Shown here in pieces: positions 1-8,138 of a stretch of DNA of 43,173 nucleotides. The stretch covers positions 1 through 43,173 of the forward strand of contig CAYOFP010000017.1 in NCBI GenBank assembly GCA_964403505.1, read 5' to 3'. A model generated the notes under the pieces. That model was not told the origin of the DNA. It ran no database searches and saw nothing but the letters and a program-made list of their open reading frames with translations. Within the stretch, counting starts at the first letter, position 1; every line of letters starts with the position of its first letter. The stretch is from CAKSEI01 sp964403505. GTDB lineage: Bacteria > Bacillota > Clostridia > Oscillospirales > CAG-272. Position numbers and translations under genes: made by a program.

Positions 1-499
1 TAGGAGCGAGGCAGTTTGTTGTGCAGGAAGCTGCGGAAATAATGGTGTCTTCCTTTGTAAGGGTATTTTCATTTACGCTGTAAACAACTGTGGGAAGGTC
101 GTTGCCTGCGGGAGCAGAAATAACAACTTTCTTAGCGCCGGCGTCGATGTGAGCCTGGCTCTTAGCCTTTGAGGTGTAGAAGCCTGTGCACTCGAGAACA
201 ACGTCAACACCGATCTTGCCCCAGGGGAGATCAGCGGCGTTGGGCATCTTGTAGATAACGATCTTCTTGCCGTCAACTACGATGTAGTTATCCTCGCCTT
301 CACCCTCGTTATAGGTGACTGTGTGGCCCTGTGCAACATAGCTGCCCTGAGCTGTGTCATACTTGAGAAGATGAGCGAGCATCTTGGGGCTTGTGAGGTC
401 GTTGATCGCAACTACGTCATAACCCTCAGCGCCGAACATCTGTCTGAACGCAAGGCGTCCGATACGGCCGAAGCCGTTAATAGCAACTTTTACTGACAT
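1..499 (-). CDS. gap: Glyceraldehyde-3-phosphate dehydrogenase, 5' part (3' end outside window)
   Basis: Cytosolic glycolytic enzyme that oxidises and phosphorylates glyceraldehyde-3-phosphate with NAD+. The reading frame runs from an ATG at 499 to the left edge of the window, giving about 166 residues. It begins with the Rossmann NAD-binding signature VAINGFGRIGR. The active-site segment SCTTNC, with the catalytic Cys at about residue 159, is reached just before the edge, so the catalytic domain continues outside. The start is fixed by a GGAGG ribosome site and by the typical N-terminus MSVKVAINGFG. It has its own promoter, so it is probably the first gene of its transcript. Identity is very secure; whether pgk or tpi follow cannot be seen. 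Confidence 0.96.
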   Translation of the reverse strand, partial: MSVKVAINGFGRIGRLAFRQMFGAEGYDVVAINDLTSPKMLAHLLKYDTAQGSYVAQGHTVTYNEGEGEDNYIVVDGKKIVIYKMPNAADLPWGKIGVDVVLECTGFYTSKAKSQAHIDAGAKKVVISAPAGNDLPTVVYSVNENTLTKEDTIISAASCTTNCLAP

Positions 500-543
500 G
501 TAAAGTTCCTCCATTTATATTAATATTTTATTTTACCTTATAT

Positions 544-572
544 ATTTTACCTCAAAGCGGAAATTAATACAA
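544..572 (-). promoter_or_regulatory. Sigma-A promoter of gap
   Basis: On the minus strand, TTGTAT (572-567) and TAAAAT (549-544) are separated by 17 bp. The distance to the gap start leaves a leader of about 40 nt with a GGAGG ribosome site. Confidence 0.6.
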
Positions 573-640
573 GGCTTTTGAAGAATTTTTCTTAAATTTG
601 TTACAAATATATCAATAAGGAAATAAAGGGAAACATAACT

Positions 641-733
641 ATGTACAATATTATAAAAGAAAGTACGCCGATATCTCGGGACAAAATGATAAATGCCGCA
701 ACACATCTTTCCCCAAAGATGAACTCCGCATAA
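641..733 (+). CDS. Possible 30-residue peptide ORF upstream of the ABC exporter
   Basis: An ATG at 641 opens 30 codons ending in TAA at 733. AAAGGGA lies about 12 nt upstream, which is a usable but distant ribosome site. The peptide starts MYNIIKESTPIS and ends HLSPKMNSA; I recognise no family. It ends 13 bp before the -35 box of the exporter promoter and no good promoter precedes it. It could be a small exported peptide, a decayed gene end or chance. The rest of the 500-863 gap holds only the two promoters and AT-rich sequence. Confidence 0.2.
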   Translation: MYNIIKESTPISRDKMINAATHLSPKMNSA

Positions 734-746
734 ACAATAAAAGTGT

Positions 747-775
747 TTGACAGGCGATTTCCTGTATGTTATACT
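747..775 (+). promoter_or_regulatory. Sigma-A promoter of the ABC exporter operon
   Basis: TTGACA (747-752) and TATACT (770-775) with a 17-bp spacer: a full -35 consensus and 5/6 in the -10. The leader to the first ATG at 864 is about 80 nt and carries an AGGAG ribosome site at 851-855. Confidence 0.85.
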
Positions 776-863
776 AAAAATGATCTAAATATTCGCAATT
801 TGTGCTAACCTTTTTGCCGAACAGCGACTATATATATGTAACACCACAAAAGGAGAACTGCAA

Positions 864-2693
864 ATGGAAAAGAAAGCAAAAAAAGGACGTCCAAAATATA
901 ATCTGCGGCAAAACACCGCTCACATCTTTGCGCTCGCAATCAAATACCAATGGGGCGTCATCGCAACCTGTCTGATCCCTCCCGTTCTGACGGTGCTCAT
1001 GCGCCTGACCAGCATCTACATCGCACCCTCTATCCTTGCGCGCATCGAAGAGGGTGCTTCTCTTTCCGTGTTGCTGAAAACGATCGCATTTTTTGCTGTA
1101 ATGACAGTTTTTCTGCGCTGTCTTTATTCCTTTGTATCCAACCGCGTAGGCTACGGTCGCGAAACACTCTGCCATGTGATCCGCGTACAAGTGGTCGACA
1201 AGATCGAGCGTACCTCTTTCGCCAATCTGTCAGACCAAGGATTTCTCAACAAGATGCACACCGCCGAGCGGTCGATCTACTGTTACAGCGTTTATTGGTG
1301 GAAGTTGGGCGTGAGTGTTACCAACCTGCTTGGCTTTATCGCCTATATCTTTGTGCTCGGCACGCTGAACATCGGTTTGATCCTTTTTTCAATCGTGACT
1401 GTGCTTATTTGCGCCTATTACACAAAACGCCTGAACGAATGGCGGTACTCGCTGAATGAAGAACGATCACGATACGACGCAACGCTGAATCATGTATTAG
1501 AGCGCGCGCAGAACAACGCCTACGCAAAGGATATTCGCCTGTTTGCCATGCAGGACTGGCTGATCGGCATCTACGATCGCACCGTCGGGCTCTGCCGCAC
1601 GCTCACCATGCGTGAAAACACACGTGCAATTGCGCTGCAAGCACTCGACGCATTTATGTTTTTCCTGCGCAACGGTGTTTCATATGCTTATCTGCTCTAC
1701 ATCACCCTGAAAAACGGCTGGTCTGCATCGGAATTTCTCTTATATTTTAACGCGATCAGCGATTTTATCAACTGGATCAATGCCTTTATCAGCGGCTTTA
1801 CTTCTCTGCACGAACAAAGCATCGGCATCTCGGCAATCAGGGAATTTCTCGATTTACCGGAACCGTTTGTATTTGAGCAAGGGGAAAAGATCCCTCAGGC
1901 AGAAGCAAACGGTCATGAGATCACGCTGCGCGATGTCAGTTTCCGCTATCCGGGAGCAGAATCTGACACGCTACACGGCATTAACCTGACCCTGCATTCG
2001 GGTGAGCATCTTGCTATTGTCGGCGAAAACGGCGCGGGCAAGACCACCCTCGTCAACCTGATCTGCGGCCTTTATGATCCGAGTGAGGGAGCGGTACTGC
2101 TTGACGGAGTAGATATAAAAGCATATGACCGCCGTGAATATTACAAACTCTTTTCTTCTGTTTTTCAAAACTTCTCCGTCCTCGATGCAACGATTGCCGA
2201 AAATATTGCGCAGGATATTTTCACACCTGATATGGAGCGCATTGAGGAGTGCGCCGAGCGTGCAGGTCTGACAGCAATGATAGATAAACTGCCCGCAGGA
2301 TTTGCGACCCATCTCGGGAAAGCGATCTACGAGGACGGAATCGAGTTATCCGGAGGACAGACTCAGCGACTGATGCTGGCGCGTGCTCTCTATCGCGATA
2401 CGCCTTTCCTTATCCTTGACGAGCCTACGGCGGCGCTTGATCCGATTGCGGAAAGTGAGATCTATGAAAGTTATCACGCCTTAACCGCAGACAAAACAAC
2501 TCTTTATATATCTCATCGCCTTGCCTCTACCCGTTTTTGTGACCGTGTTATTTATATCAGCGACGGAGGAATTACGGAAAACGGTACCCATGCACAACTG
2601 CTTGCCGCAGACGGTAGGTATGCACATATGTTTGAATTACAGGCAAAATATTATAAAAAAGGAAAAACGGAGGGAACAGGCGATGAGCGATAA
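864..2693 (+). CDS. ABC exporter half-transporter 1 (membrane domain fused to ATPase)
   Basis: Multidrug/peptide-type exporter subunit of 609 residues. Residues about 25-330 form the membrane domain with several hydrophobic helices; the rest is the nucleotide-binding domain. Visible motifs are Walker A GENGAGKTT (Lys393), Q-loop VFQNF, signature LSGGQ, Walker B with catalytic Glu in LILDEPTAALDP, and the H-loop in ISHRL, so the ATPase looks competent. The start follows AGGAG with good spacing and the lysine-rich start MEKKAKKGRPKY. It overlaps the next half-transporter by 11 bp, so the two are co-translated and most likely form a heterodimer. The substrate is unknown: no bacteriocin precursor, immunity gene or regulator is adjacent apart from the small ORF upstream. 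Confidence 0.9.
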   Translation: MEKKAKKGRPKYNLRQNTAHIFALAIKYQWGVIATCLIPPVLTVLMRLTSIYIAPSILARIEEGASLSVLLKTIAFFAVMTVFLRCLYSFVSNRVGYGRETLCHVIRVQVVDKIERTSFANLSDQGFLNKMHTAERSIYCYSVYWWKLGVSVTNLLGFIAYIFVLGTLNIGLILFSIVTVLICAYYTKRLNEWRYSLNEERSRYDATLNHVLERAQNNAYAKDIRLFAMQDWLIGIYDRTVGLCRTLTMRENTRAIALQALDAFMFFLRNGVSYAYLLYITLKNGWSASEFLLYFNAISDFINWINAFISGFTSLHEQSIGISAIREFLDLPEPFVFEQGEKIPQAEANGHEITLRDVSFRYPGAESDTLHGINLTLHSGEHLAIVGENGAGKTTLVNLICGLYDPSEGAVLLDGVDIKAYDRREYYKLFSSVFQNFSVLDATIAENIAQDIFTPDMERIEECAERAGLTAMIDKLPAGFATHLGKAIYEDGIELSGGQTQRLMLARALYRDTPFLILDEPTAALDPIAESEIYESYHALTADKTTLYISHRLASTRFCDRVIYISDGGITENGTHAQLLAADGRYAHMFELQAKYYKKGKTEGTGDER

Positions 2694-4569
2694 AAAAATG
2701 GAACGCAAGGTTTCTTTTATAACGGCGATAGCGCTTCACCTGCGTGCGGTAAAACTCTGGTACTGCGGTCATATTGCGATGCTTATCTGCGACCTGTTCT
2801 CAGCCATCTTTACCGGAGTATCGCCGTATGTCGGTATCTGGCTTGCCGCACGTATCGTAGATGAGTTGGCAGGTGCACGGGATCCGAAGCGCCTTACATT
2901 CCTGGTGCTCGCTACCATCCTCTCAACCTTCGGTATCAGCATAATCAACCTCGGCATTTCGCGTCTCTCAACTTATCTTTATGCCCCAATGAAATTTTAT
3001 TCACAAAAGCTATATGCGGATAAGCTGTTGACCATGGACTTTACGTGTGCAGACGCACCGTCCACCCGTGAGCTATATGCACGTATCAGACAATATGAGA
3101 GTATGGGGCATACAATCGAGTCGGCAGCAGGAAAACTGACTGCGCCGATTGCTTCTCTTTCCGGAATCGGGGGAGTGGCAGCGCTTTGCCTGGGGCTTTT
3201 CACAGCGCATGTACCGCAGGATGCAGGTGTCTTAACCATTCTGAATCATCCTCTGTGCTTGATTGCGGTCATATGCGCTATGCTTGCGATCACACTGCTT
3301 TCACCCGTCTTTGGGAATAAAGCAAATTTTTATTGGAACAAATTTGCCGATCAGACAAAGCAGGCGTCATCCATCTACCGTCATTATTCTTATATTTTTC
3401 CACGTGACATCTCCCGTGCGGCAGATATCCGCATTTACGAACAGGATAAGATAACACAACACTACCACGCAAACAACAACCCTTGGGGTGCAAATAAATT
3501 GATGAAGCGCTATGCACGGGGTCCGATTACAATTTTTGATATGCTAAGCGTTGCCTGTGCCCATACTTTTGTAGGCGGTGCGTATCTGCTGGTATGTCTG
3601 AAAAGCTGGGCGGGAGCATTCGGCGTAGGCGATGTAACTCAATATATCGGAGCGCTGACCTCTCTTTCCGGATGTGTTTCCGATATCATCGGTCAGTTCG
3701 GCGAAATGCGAAATTCAGCGCCGTTTTTGGAGAGTATTTTTGAATTTCTTGATCTGCCGAACACGATGGACAGCGGTGACCGCTCTCTGCCCGATTCGCA
3801 TGAGAAATACACACTCGAGCTCAAAGATGTCGGCTTTTGCTATCCGGGCAGTGATCGTTGGTCTCTGCGCCATGTCAACCTCACCATCCGTCCGGGTGAA
3901 AAGTTAGCGTTGGTTGGAAAAAACGGATCGGGAAAAACAACGCTGATCAAATTACTCTGCCGTTTGTATGACCCGACCGAGGGAGCGATCCTCTTAAACG
4001 GGATTGATATCCGTGAGTATGACTATCAGGCTTACCTTTCCTTTTTCGCCGTAGTATTTCAGGACTGCAAACTCTTATCCCTGCCCTTGGGCGAAAATGT
4101 TGCCGCTGCAAGCGATTATGACACCGAACGGGTGCAGCAATGTCTTGACAATGCAGGAATGAGCGAACGGGTTTCCACCATGCCCGACGGCATAAACACC
4201 TATTTATATAAGGATCTGTCCGATAACGGAGTCACGCTGTCCGGTGGCGAGGCGCAGAAGGTCGCCATCGCCCGTGCCCTCTACCGTGACGCACCGTTCG
4301 TCATTCTCGACGAACCCACGGCAGCACTTGATCCCGTTGCAGAATACGATATTTATACCCGATTTCATGCAATGACCGGAGATAAGTCGGCGATTTTTAT
4401 CAGCCATCGGCTCTCCTCCTGTCGCTTCTGCGATCGAGTCGCAGTTTTTGATCAAGGGCAACTTGCTTCCTGCGGAACGCATGATGAACTCTGCGCTGAT
4501 GAAAACGGACTTTACTATGCACTCTGGCAGGCACAAGCGCAGTATTATAACGAAGAGAAAACCATATAA
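2683..4569 (+). CDS. ABC exporter half-transporter 2 (membrane domain fused to ATPase)
   Basis: Second exporter subunit, 628 residues. The open frame extends upstream into the first gene, but GGAGG at 2669-2673 places the start at ATG 2683 (MSDKKMERKVSF), overlapping the previous gene by 11 bp. The N-terminal half has hydrophobic helices. The ATPase has Walker A GKNGSGKTT (Lys418), Q-loop VFQDC, signature LSGGE, Walker B LDEPTAALDP with its Glu, and H-loop ISHRL. Both ATPase sites therefore look consensus, unlike heterodimeric exporters with one degenerate site. The pair matches the common Clostridia arrangement of paired half-exporters of unknown cargo. A terminator follows closely, so the operon is just these two genes. 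Confidence 0.9.
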   Translation: MSDKKMERKVSFITAIALHLRAVKLWYCGHIAMLICDLFSAIFTGVSPYVGIWLAARIVDELAGARDPKRLTFLVLATILSTFGISIINLGISRLSTYLYAPMKFYSQKLYADKLLTMDFTCADAPSTRELYARIRQYESMGHTIESAAGKLTAPIASLSGIGGVAALCLGLFTAHVPQDAGVLTILNHPLCLIAVICAMLAITLLSPVFGNKANFYWNKFADQTKQASSIYRHYSYIFPRDISRAADIRIYEQDKITQHYHANNNPWGANKLMKRYARGPITIFDMLSVACAHTFVGGAYLLVCLKSWAGAFGVGDVTQYIGALTSLSGCVSDIIGQFGEMRNSAPFLESIFEFLDLPNTMDSGDRSLPDSHEKYTLELKDVGFCYPGSDRWSLRHVNLTIRPGEKLALVGKNGSGKTTLIKLLCRLYDPTEGAILLNGIDIREYDYQAYLSFFAVVFQDCKLLSLPLGENVAAASDYDTERVQQCLDNAGMSERVSTMPDGINTYLYKDLSDNGVTLSGGEAQKVAIARALYRDAPFVILDEPTAALDPVAEYDIYTRFHAMTGDKSAIFISHRLSSCRFCDRVAVFDQGQLASCGTHDELCADENGLYYALWQAQAQYYNEEKTI

Positions 4570-4579
4570 ATTTTCAAAG

Positions 4580-4608
4580 AGCTGTCAGAGATTTACCGAC
4601 AGCTTTTT
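4580..4608 (+). terminator. Rho-independent terminator of the ABC exporter operon
   Basis: A 7-bp stem (AGCTGTC/GACAGCT) with an 11-nt loop is followed by five T residues, 10 bp after the stop codon. Confidence 0.8.
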
Positions 4609-4679
4609 GATATTACAAGGATAAAAACTATTCCGAAAGGGTCTGATAAAATCCATAGGTCAATAATTCCTTGATGTAC

Positions 4680-4708
4680 TGTACAAAATCGCAAAAATAT
4701 AGTATAAT
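4680..4708 (+). promoter_or_regulatory. Promoter directly abutting the kinase-like gene
   Basis: TGTACA (4680-4685; 4/6) and a perfect TATAAT (4703-4708) are spaced by 17 bp. Only six bases separate the -10 from the ATG at 4715, so a usual start site would fall on or at the start codon. No ribosome site is visible. Confidence 0.6.
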
Positions 4709-4714
4709 CGAGCT

Positions 4715-5659
4715 ATGAAAATCACGGATTTTAAATATTGCAAAACACCCGTTGTGCATTGCACCGCCGACGGACGGGTGACAGAGAAAAATCCGTCGGC
4801 AAAGAAAAATCTGACTGACGCCGCATCGTGCAAGCGGCTCAGGGTATTCGGCTCACGGGCGTTTTACGGCAAATACAAGGGATTTTGCTGTGAAAAAGAC
4901 GGAGAGATCTGGGCGATATTCCCGGGATTTGCACAATTCGACTTTGAGGGCGAGGTATTCCATTTTGCGGAAAATGCAATTGCGGTGTCGTGTGAGAGGA
5001 TGCTCGCTCTCGAAAGCGAGATATCGTCGCTTGCGGTATCAAAGGGCGATACGGCTAAACTGTGGCGTGTGCGCAAAATGATATACGACCAATATGCGAT
5101 CGTTTTTCAAAAAGAAGATGTACCTATGCGCTTGTACGCAATTGATCGGTTTATCGACAGCTTTTCCCGTGCGTGTACGGTGTTTTATCCCCGCTTCGGC
5201 GCGCGGGTTCGTGTGAGAGCGCCGTATGAGCATATTACGGAGCTTGTCAACGTCCGCAATGCGACGATCATTCTCACGCAAATATGCACGGCAGTACTGT
5301 CACTTGTAAGGTATCAGGATCTTGTCATCACATTCAGCTATGCAAACGGGTATTTATGCGCTCAGATAAACGGCGTGACGGATCAGATTCCTTTTGTGTG
5401 CGAGAACGAAAGAGATATTTTACGCCTGATCGAGTATATCCCTGAATATGCGATCGGGCTCGTCTCGCTCGATGCGGCGATGGAGACCTGCGATTACCTA
5501 TGTGAGTACGATATAAGCGACGACGGACATTTCAGCATCAGAATGTATTTCAAAGCTGAAACAGAGATACAGTATCTGCGTGATAAGGGCACGGAGTATG
5601 ATTTTACATCCGATATCTGCACATTGATGGAAATGATGAAAAAACAGATGCTTAGTTAA
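4715..5659 (+). CDS. Uncharacterised protein resembling a degenerate PAS/histidine kinase
   Basis: A 314-residue soluble protein of no family I can name with certainty. The start (residues 15-35, with TADGRVTEKNPSAKK) resembles the opening of a PAS domain. The second half follows the layout of a histidine-kinase ATPase domain: a helix where the N-box would be (ATIILTQICTAVLSL), a beta pair (DLVITFSYANGYLCAQING), and an end like the G-box region (GLVSLDAAMETC, then DDGHFSIRMYF). The residues that matter are absent: there is no SHELRTP-like phosphoacceptor, the N-box Asn is not in place, and the DxGxG motif is replaced. If the reading is right it is a non-catalytic sensor or scaffold. No response regulator is adjacent. 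It stands alone between two terminators, with a near-leaderless promoter. Confidence 0.6.
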   Translation: MKITDFKYCKTPVVHCTADGRVTEKNPSAKKNLTDAASCKRLRVFGSRAFYGKYKGFCCEKDGEIWAIFPGFAQFDFEGEVFHFAENAIAVSCERMLALESEISSLAVSKGDTAKLWRVRKMIYDQYAIVFQKEDVPMRLYAIDRFIDSFSRACTVFYPRFGARVRVRAPYEHITELVNVRNATIILTQICTAVLSLVRYQDLVITFSYANGYLCAQINGVTDQIPFVCENERDILRLIEYIPEYAIGLVSLDAAMETCDYLCEYDISDDGHFSIRMYFKAETEIQYLRDKGTEYDFTSDICTLMEMMKKQMLS

Positions 5660-5674
5660 CAGCATCTGTTTTAC
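5641..5674. terminator. Bidirectional terminator between the kinase-like gene and the UDG gene
   Basis: A 12-bp perfect stem (AAAACAGATGCT with its complement) and an 8-nt loop contain the stop codon of the plus-strand gene and lie just beyond the stop of the minus-strand gene. T-rich runs exist on both sides, so it can serve both convergent genes. Confidence 0.75.
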
Positions 5675-5677
5675 TTT

Positions 5678-6244
5678 TCAGTTTGTGTCTCTGCCCTCGA
5701 TTTTGAAGAGCCTGTCACGCACGCCGATCATGTCTTTCAGCATTTCCTCACGCTTTGAGGAGTCACGCAAAAGGAGGGAGGGGTGGTATACCGCACTCAT
5801 GAGAAAATCGCCCTTGATCGTCCATATGCCGTGCTCTTTGGTTATTTTGAAATCCTCTTTGATCAGCTTCATTGCCGCTATTCTGCCGAGGCAAACGATC
5901 ATCTTCGGCTTGATGATGCGTATTTGTTCTTTTAAGTAGGGAAAGCATGCGTCCTTTTCTTCCGGCAGAGGATCACGGTTATGCGGAGGGCGGCATTTCA
6001 GCATATTTGCGATATATACCTCCTCACGCTTTATGCCGACGGCATCTAAATATTTATCGAAGAGCTGACCTGCCGCACCGACAAAGGGCACGCCCTGTTC
6101 ATCCTCCTGTGCGCCGGGCGCTTCTCCCACGAACATCAGCGTGGCGTTCGGGTTGCCTGTTCCGAAGACGGTATTTGTTTTTGTTTTTCCGAGTGGGCAC
6201 ATATTGCACATGCCGCACATTTTTTCTACTTCTTTGAGGTTCAA
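5678..6244 (-). CDS. Type-4 uracil-DNA glycosylase (iron-sulphur)
   Basis: DNA repair enzyme that cuts uracil out of DNA. The motif-A region has GEAPGAQEDEQGVPFVG and motif B is HPSLLLR (His154). Cys residues at 10, 13, 16, 84 and 100 supply the four ligands of the 4Fe-4S cluster typical of family 4. An upstream in-frame ATG at 6283 would add 13 residues overlapping mecA, with a poorly placed ribosome site. The TTG at 6244 overlaps the mecA stop as TTGA and gives 188 residues beginning just before the cluster, as in homologues, so I prefer it. It is co-transcribed with mecA and probably translated by coupling. Family assignment is secure; the start is less so. Confidence 0.9.
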   Translation of the reverse strand: MNLKEVEKMCGMCNMCPLGKTKTNTVFGTGNPNATLMFVGEAPGAQEDEQGVPFVGAAGQLFDKYLDAVGIKREEVYIANMLKCRPPHNRDPLPEEKDACFPYLKEQIRIIKPKMIVCLGRIAAMKLIKEDFKITKEHGIWTIKGDFLMSAVYHPSLLLRDSSKREEMLKDMIGVRDRLFKIEGRDTN

Positions 6245-6825
6245 TTCAGCTTTGACATGCGTTCGACCGCTCCCTCGGCGCATATTTCCTTGTATCGTTC
6301 TTTTAATAATGGAAGTACTTTTTCGGCGTTCAGCCGTTTGCCGTATTCAGCGAGCAAGGGATAGTTCGGGACGCAATTTCTCCTTTCATTCACAGAATAT
6401 GTATTGTTATTTTGCTTATAGTCCTCACTGATCGCAAGATAAAATCCGCTTTTGCTTCCGTAAAGCGCACTTCTATCCTTGAATCCGTAGTTTGCGAGCA
6501 GGGCGCATGCACGGCAGAGGGGATCGAGGCTCGGAAAATGATAGACTGCAGTAAAATCGTGTATTTCGTTTTTTACTTCGTCTGTGAGCTTGGTGACGAA
6601 CATCTCGCAGCCGCCATCACGTGCCGGATATATCTGCACAAATATTTTACTGTCCTCGGTGTCAAACCCCGTGCGGTTTTTTGCCACGCTTAATATATCC
6701 CGGAAGGCTTGCTTTGTTGAGTCGCAGTCATAATCTATATTATCGGTATTTAAATTATAGTCACGCATATCCGTCTCTGTCAGCGTGACTTTCAGCTTTT
6801 TATCGTTGATCCTCAGAAGTTCCAT
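6241..6825 (-). CDS. mecA: MecA-family adaptor protein
   Basis: Adaptor that brings substrates to the ClpC/ClpP protease. The N-terminal domain (MELLRINDKKLKVTLTETDM, then DCDSTKQAFRDIL and IFVQIYPARDGGCEMFVTKL) is the classic MecA substrate-binding domain. After a short linker, residues about 90-180 match the C-terminal ClpC-binding domain (TAVYHFPSLDPLCRACALL). Length is 194 residues, close to other family members. An ATG seven codons upstream is possible, but GGTGG sits just before ATG 6825, whose N-terminus is canonical. In Bacillus MecA controls competence; here the same genome region also carries comEC, but any link is inference. The downstream UDG gene overlaps by 4 nt. Confidence 0.9.
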   Translation of the reverse strand: MELLRINDKKLKVTLTETDMRDYNLNTDNIDYDCDSTKQAFRDILSVAKNRTGFDTEDSKIFVQIYPARDGGCEMFVTKLTDEVKNEIHDFTAVYHFPSLDPLCRACALLANYGFKDRSALYGSKSGFYLAISEDYKQNNNTYSVNERRNCVPNYPLLAEYGKRLNAEKVLPLLKERYKEICAEGAVERMSKLN

Positions 6826-6860
6826 TTTTCCACCCGTGTATAACAAATATTCTCATAATC

Positions 6861-6889
6861 ATTATATAACGAATACGGTGTTTTTGTAA
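6861..6889 (-). promoter_or_regulatory. Probable mecA promoter
   Basis: A perfect TATAAT (6866-6861) sits 17 bp from a poor -35 (TTACAA, 6889-6884), about 40 bp upstream of mecA. The -10 is convincing, the -35 is not. Confidence 0.45.
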
Positions 6890-6947
6890 CCCCTAAAAAT
6901 TATCCGCATTTGTATTATTTTTACTTTAATATTTTAACACGAAACTC

Positions 6948-6976
6948 TTGATAAATAAAGAGAAATATTATATTAT
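6948..6976 (+). promoter_or_regulatory. Sigma-A promoter of the C39-like/GH26-like operon
   Basis: TTGATA (6948-6953) and TATTAT (6971-6976) with a 17-bp spacer, each 5/6. It lies divergent from the mecA promoter in the 6847-7000 gap. Confidence 0.75.
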
Positions 6977-7000
6977 ATTACTATAAACCGTAAAAAAAGA

Positions 7001-8128
7001 GTGATTTTGAGAAAAAGAAAGTATTTTTTATTGTATATATCGGTCATATTGGTGCTTTCTCTTTGTTCCTGCGCAAGCAGTGTGCTGTGCGATGCCGATA
7101 CTGCGCCGACCTATTCGCCCGAATTCGGCGAGAAGCCTACCGTAAACTCGGACTATGGCTCGAGCGGAATCTTCACGACCGATACCGGCACGAGCCTGGC
7201 GCTCGTCACCGAGTGGACGTGCGAGCAGTTAAGCGACGAGCGCAGTGTTCGTCTCAGGGTCAGGGTCAGTCTCAGGTACAGCGGTGCTTTCTCAAATAAG
7301 GAGACTACGTCAAATAAGCTGACTGTAAACGGACGTGAATACTATTTCGCCGTGGAGAGTTTTGACGACTACCCCGAGAGCGCATCTCCCGTCCTTTTGT
7401 ATACCCACGAGGAAAAGATACCCCGTGATGAAAACGAGGAGATGGGCATCGGCATCAGTGTGAGTTATGATCTTGACTCGGAATACGAGGGATATTATTT
7501 TGACACTCTTGTTACTCGTGGTACGATCGTCGTTTCCGATAAGTATTCAGCCATACCTCGAAAGGCGTCGGTGGATGTTTCGCTTATCAAACAGTATCCG
7601 GAACTTCCGAACGGGTGCGAGGTGACGTCCCTTACCATGGCGCTGAAGCATGTCGGATATGATATCAATAAGCTGGAGTTAAAAAATACATACCTTCCGA
7701 TCGGTGATACTAACTTTTATAAGTATAATATCGGCGATCCTGCATCGCTTTCGAGTTATGGATGTTATTCTGGTGTTATCGTCGATACGGCAAAACGCTA
7801 TCTTAAGGACAACGGCGGCACGCATTCTGTCGCAGACCTTACCCATTATGCACCGCAGGAGTTGTATTATCATGTTTCCTGCGGCAGGCCTGTCATCGTG
7901 TGGGTGACGCTGAGGATGGCGCAGCCTGTTAACCTGATTACATGGTCCGATGATGACGGCGTGTACCGATGGAAAGACCCGGAGCACTGTGTACTGCTCA
8001 CGGGATATGATATGAATGAAAATACAGTCACTTTTGCAGATCCTATCTATGGAACGACTACATATGATATGTCGGTTTTTGAGGAGCGTTTTCATCAGAT
8101 GGGAGAGCAGGCGGTTGTGATCGAATAA
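7001..8128 (+). CDS. Surface lipoprotein with a C39-like papain-fold peptidase domain
   Basis: Predicted lipoprotein of 375 residues. A basic start and hydrophobic stretch end in a lipobox-like LCSC, with the lipidated Cys at about residue 24. Residues 30-190 hold a beta-rich region of unknown role. Residues about 195-375 match the Peptidase_C39_2 family: Cys206 in PNGCEVTSL, His329 in EHCVLLTGYD and Asp347 in FADPIYG form a plausible catalytic triad. It would act outside the membrane on peptides or wall material; the substrate is unknown, and no ABC exporter is fused or adjacent, so it is not a bacteriocin exporter peptidase. The start is a GTG at 7001 or a TTG at 7007; ribosome sites are weak for both. 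It is followed after 10 bp by the GH26-like gene. Confidence 0.82.
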   Translation: MILRKRKYFLLYISVILVLSLCSCASSVLCDADTAPTYSPEFGEKPTVNSDYGSSGIFTTDTGTSLALVTEWTCEQLSDERSVRLRVRVSLRYSGAFSNKETTSNKLTVNGREYYFAVESFDDYPESASPVLLYTHEEKIPRDENEEMGIGISVSYDLDSEYEGYYFDTLVTRGTIVVSDKYSAIPRKASVDVSLIKQYPELPNGCEVTSLTMALKHVGYDINKLELKNTYLPIGDTNFYKYNIGDPASLSSYGCYSGVIVDTAKRYLKDNGGTHSVADLTHYAPQELYYHVSCGRPVIVWVTLRMAQPVNLITWSDDDGVYRWKDPEHCVLLTGYDMNENTVTFADPIYGTTTYDMSVFEERFHQMGEQAVVIE

Positions 8129-8138
8129 GGAGGATATT

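Noticed and set aside
828..1190. 120-codon frame on the minus strand over the start of the ABC exporter gene
   Set aside because: Antisense to a clear coding gene, with no ribosome site and low-complexity Cys/His-rich translation. It is a shadow frame.
5947..6237. Plus-strand frames opposite the UDG gene
   Set aside because: The opposite strand has the complete iron-sulphur UDG signature. No promoter or ribosome site precedes these frames.
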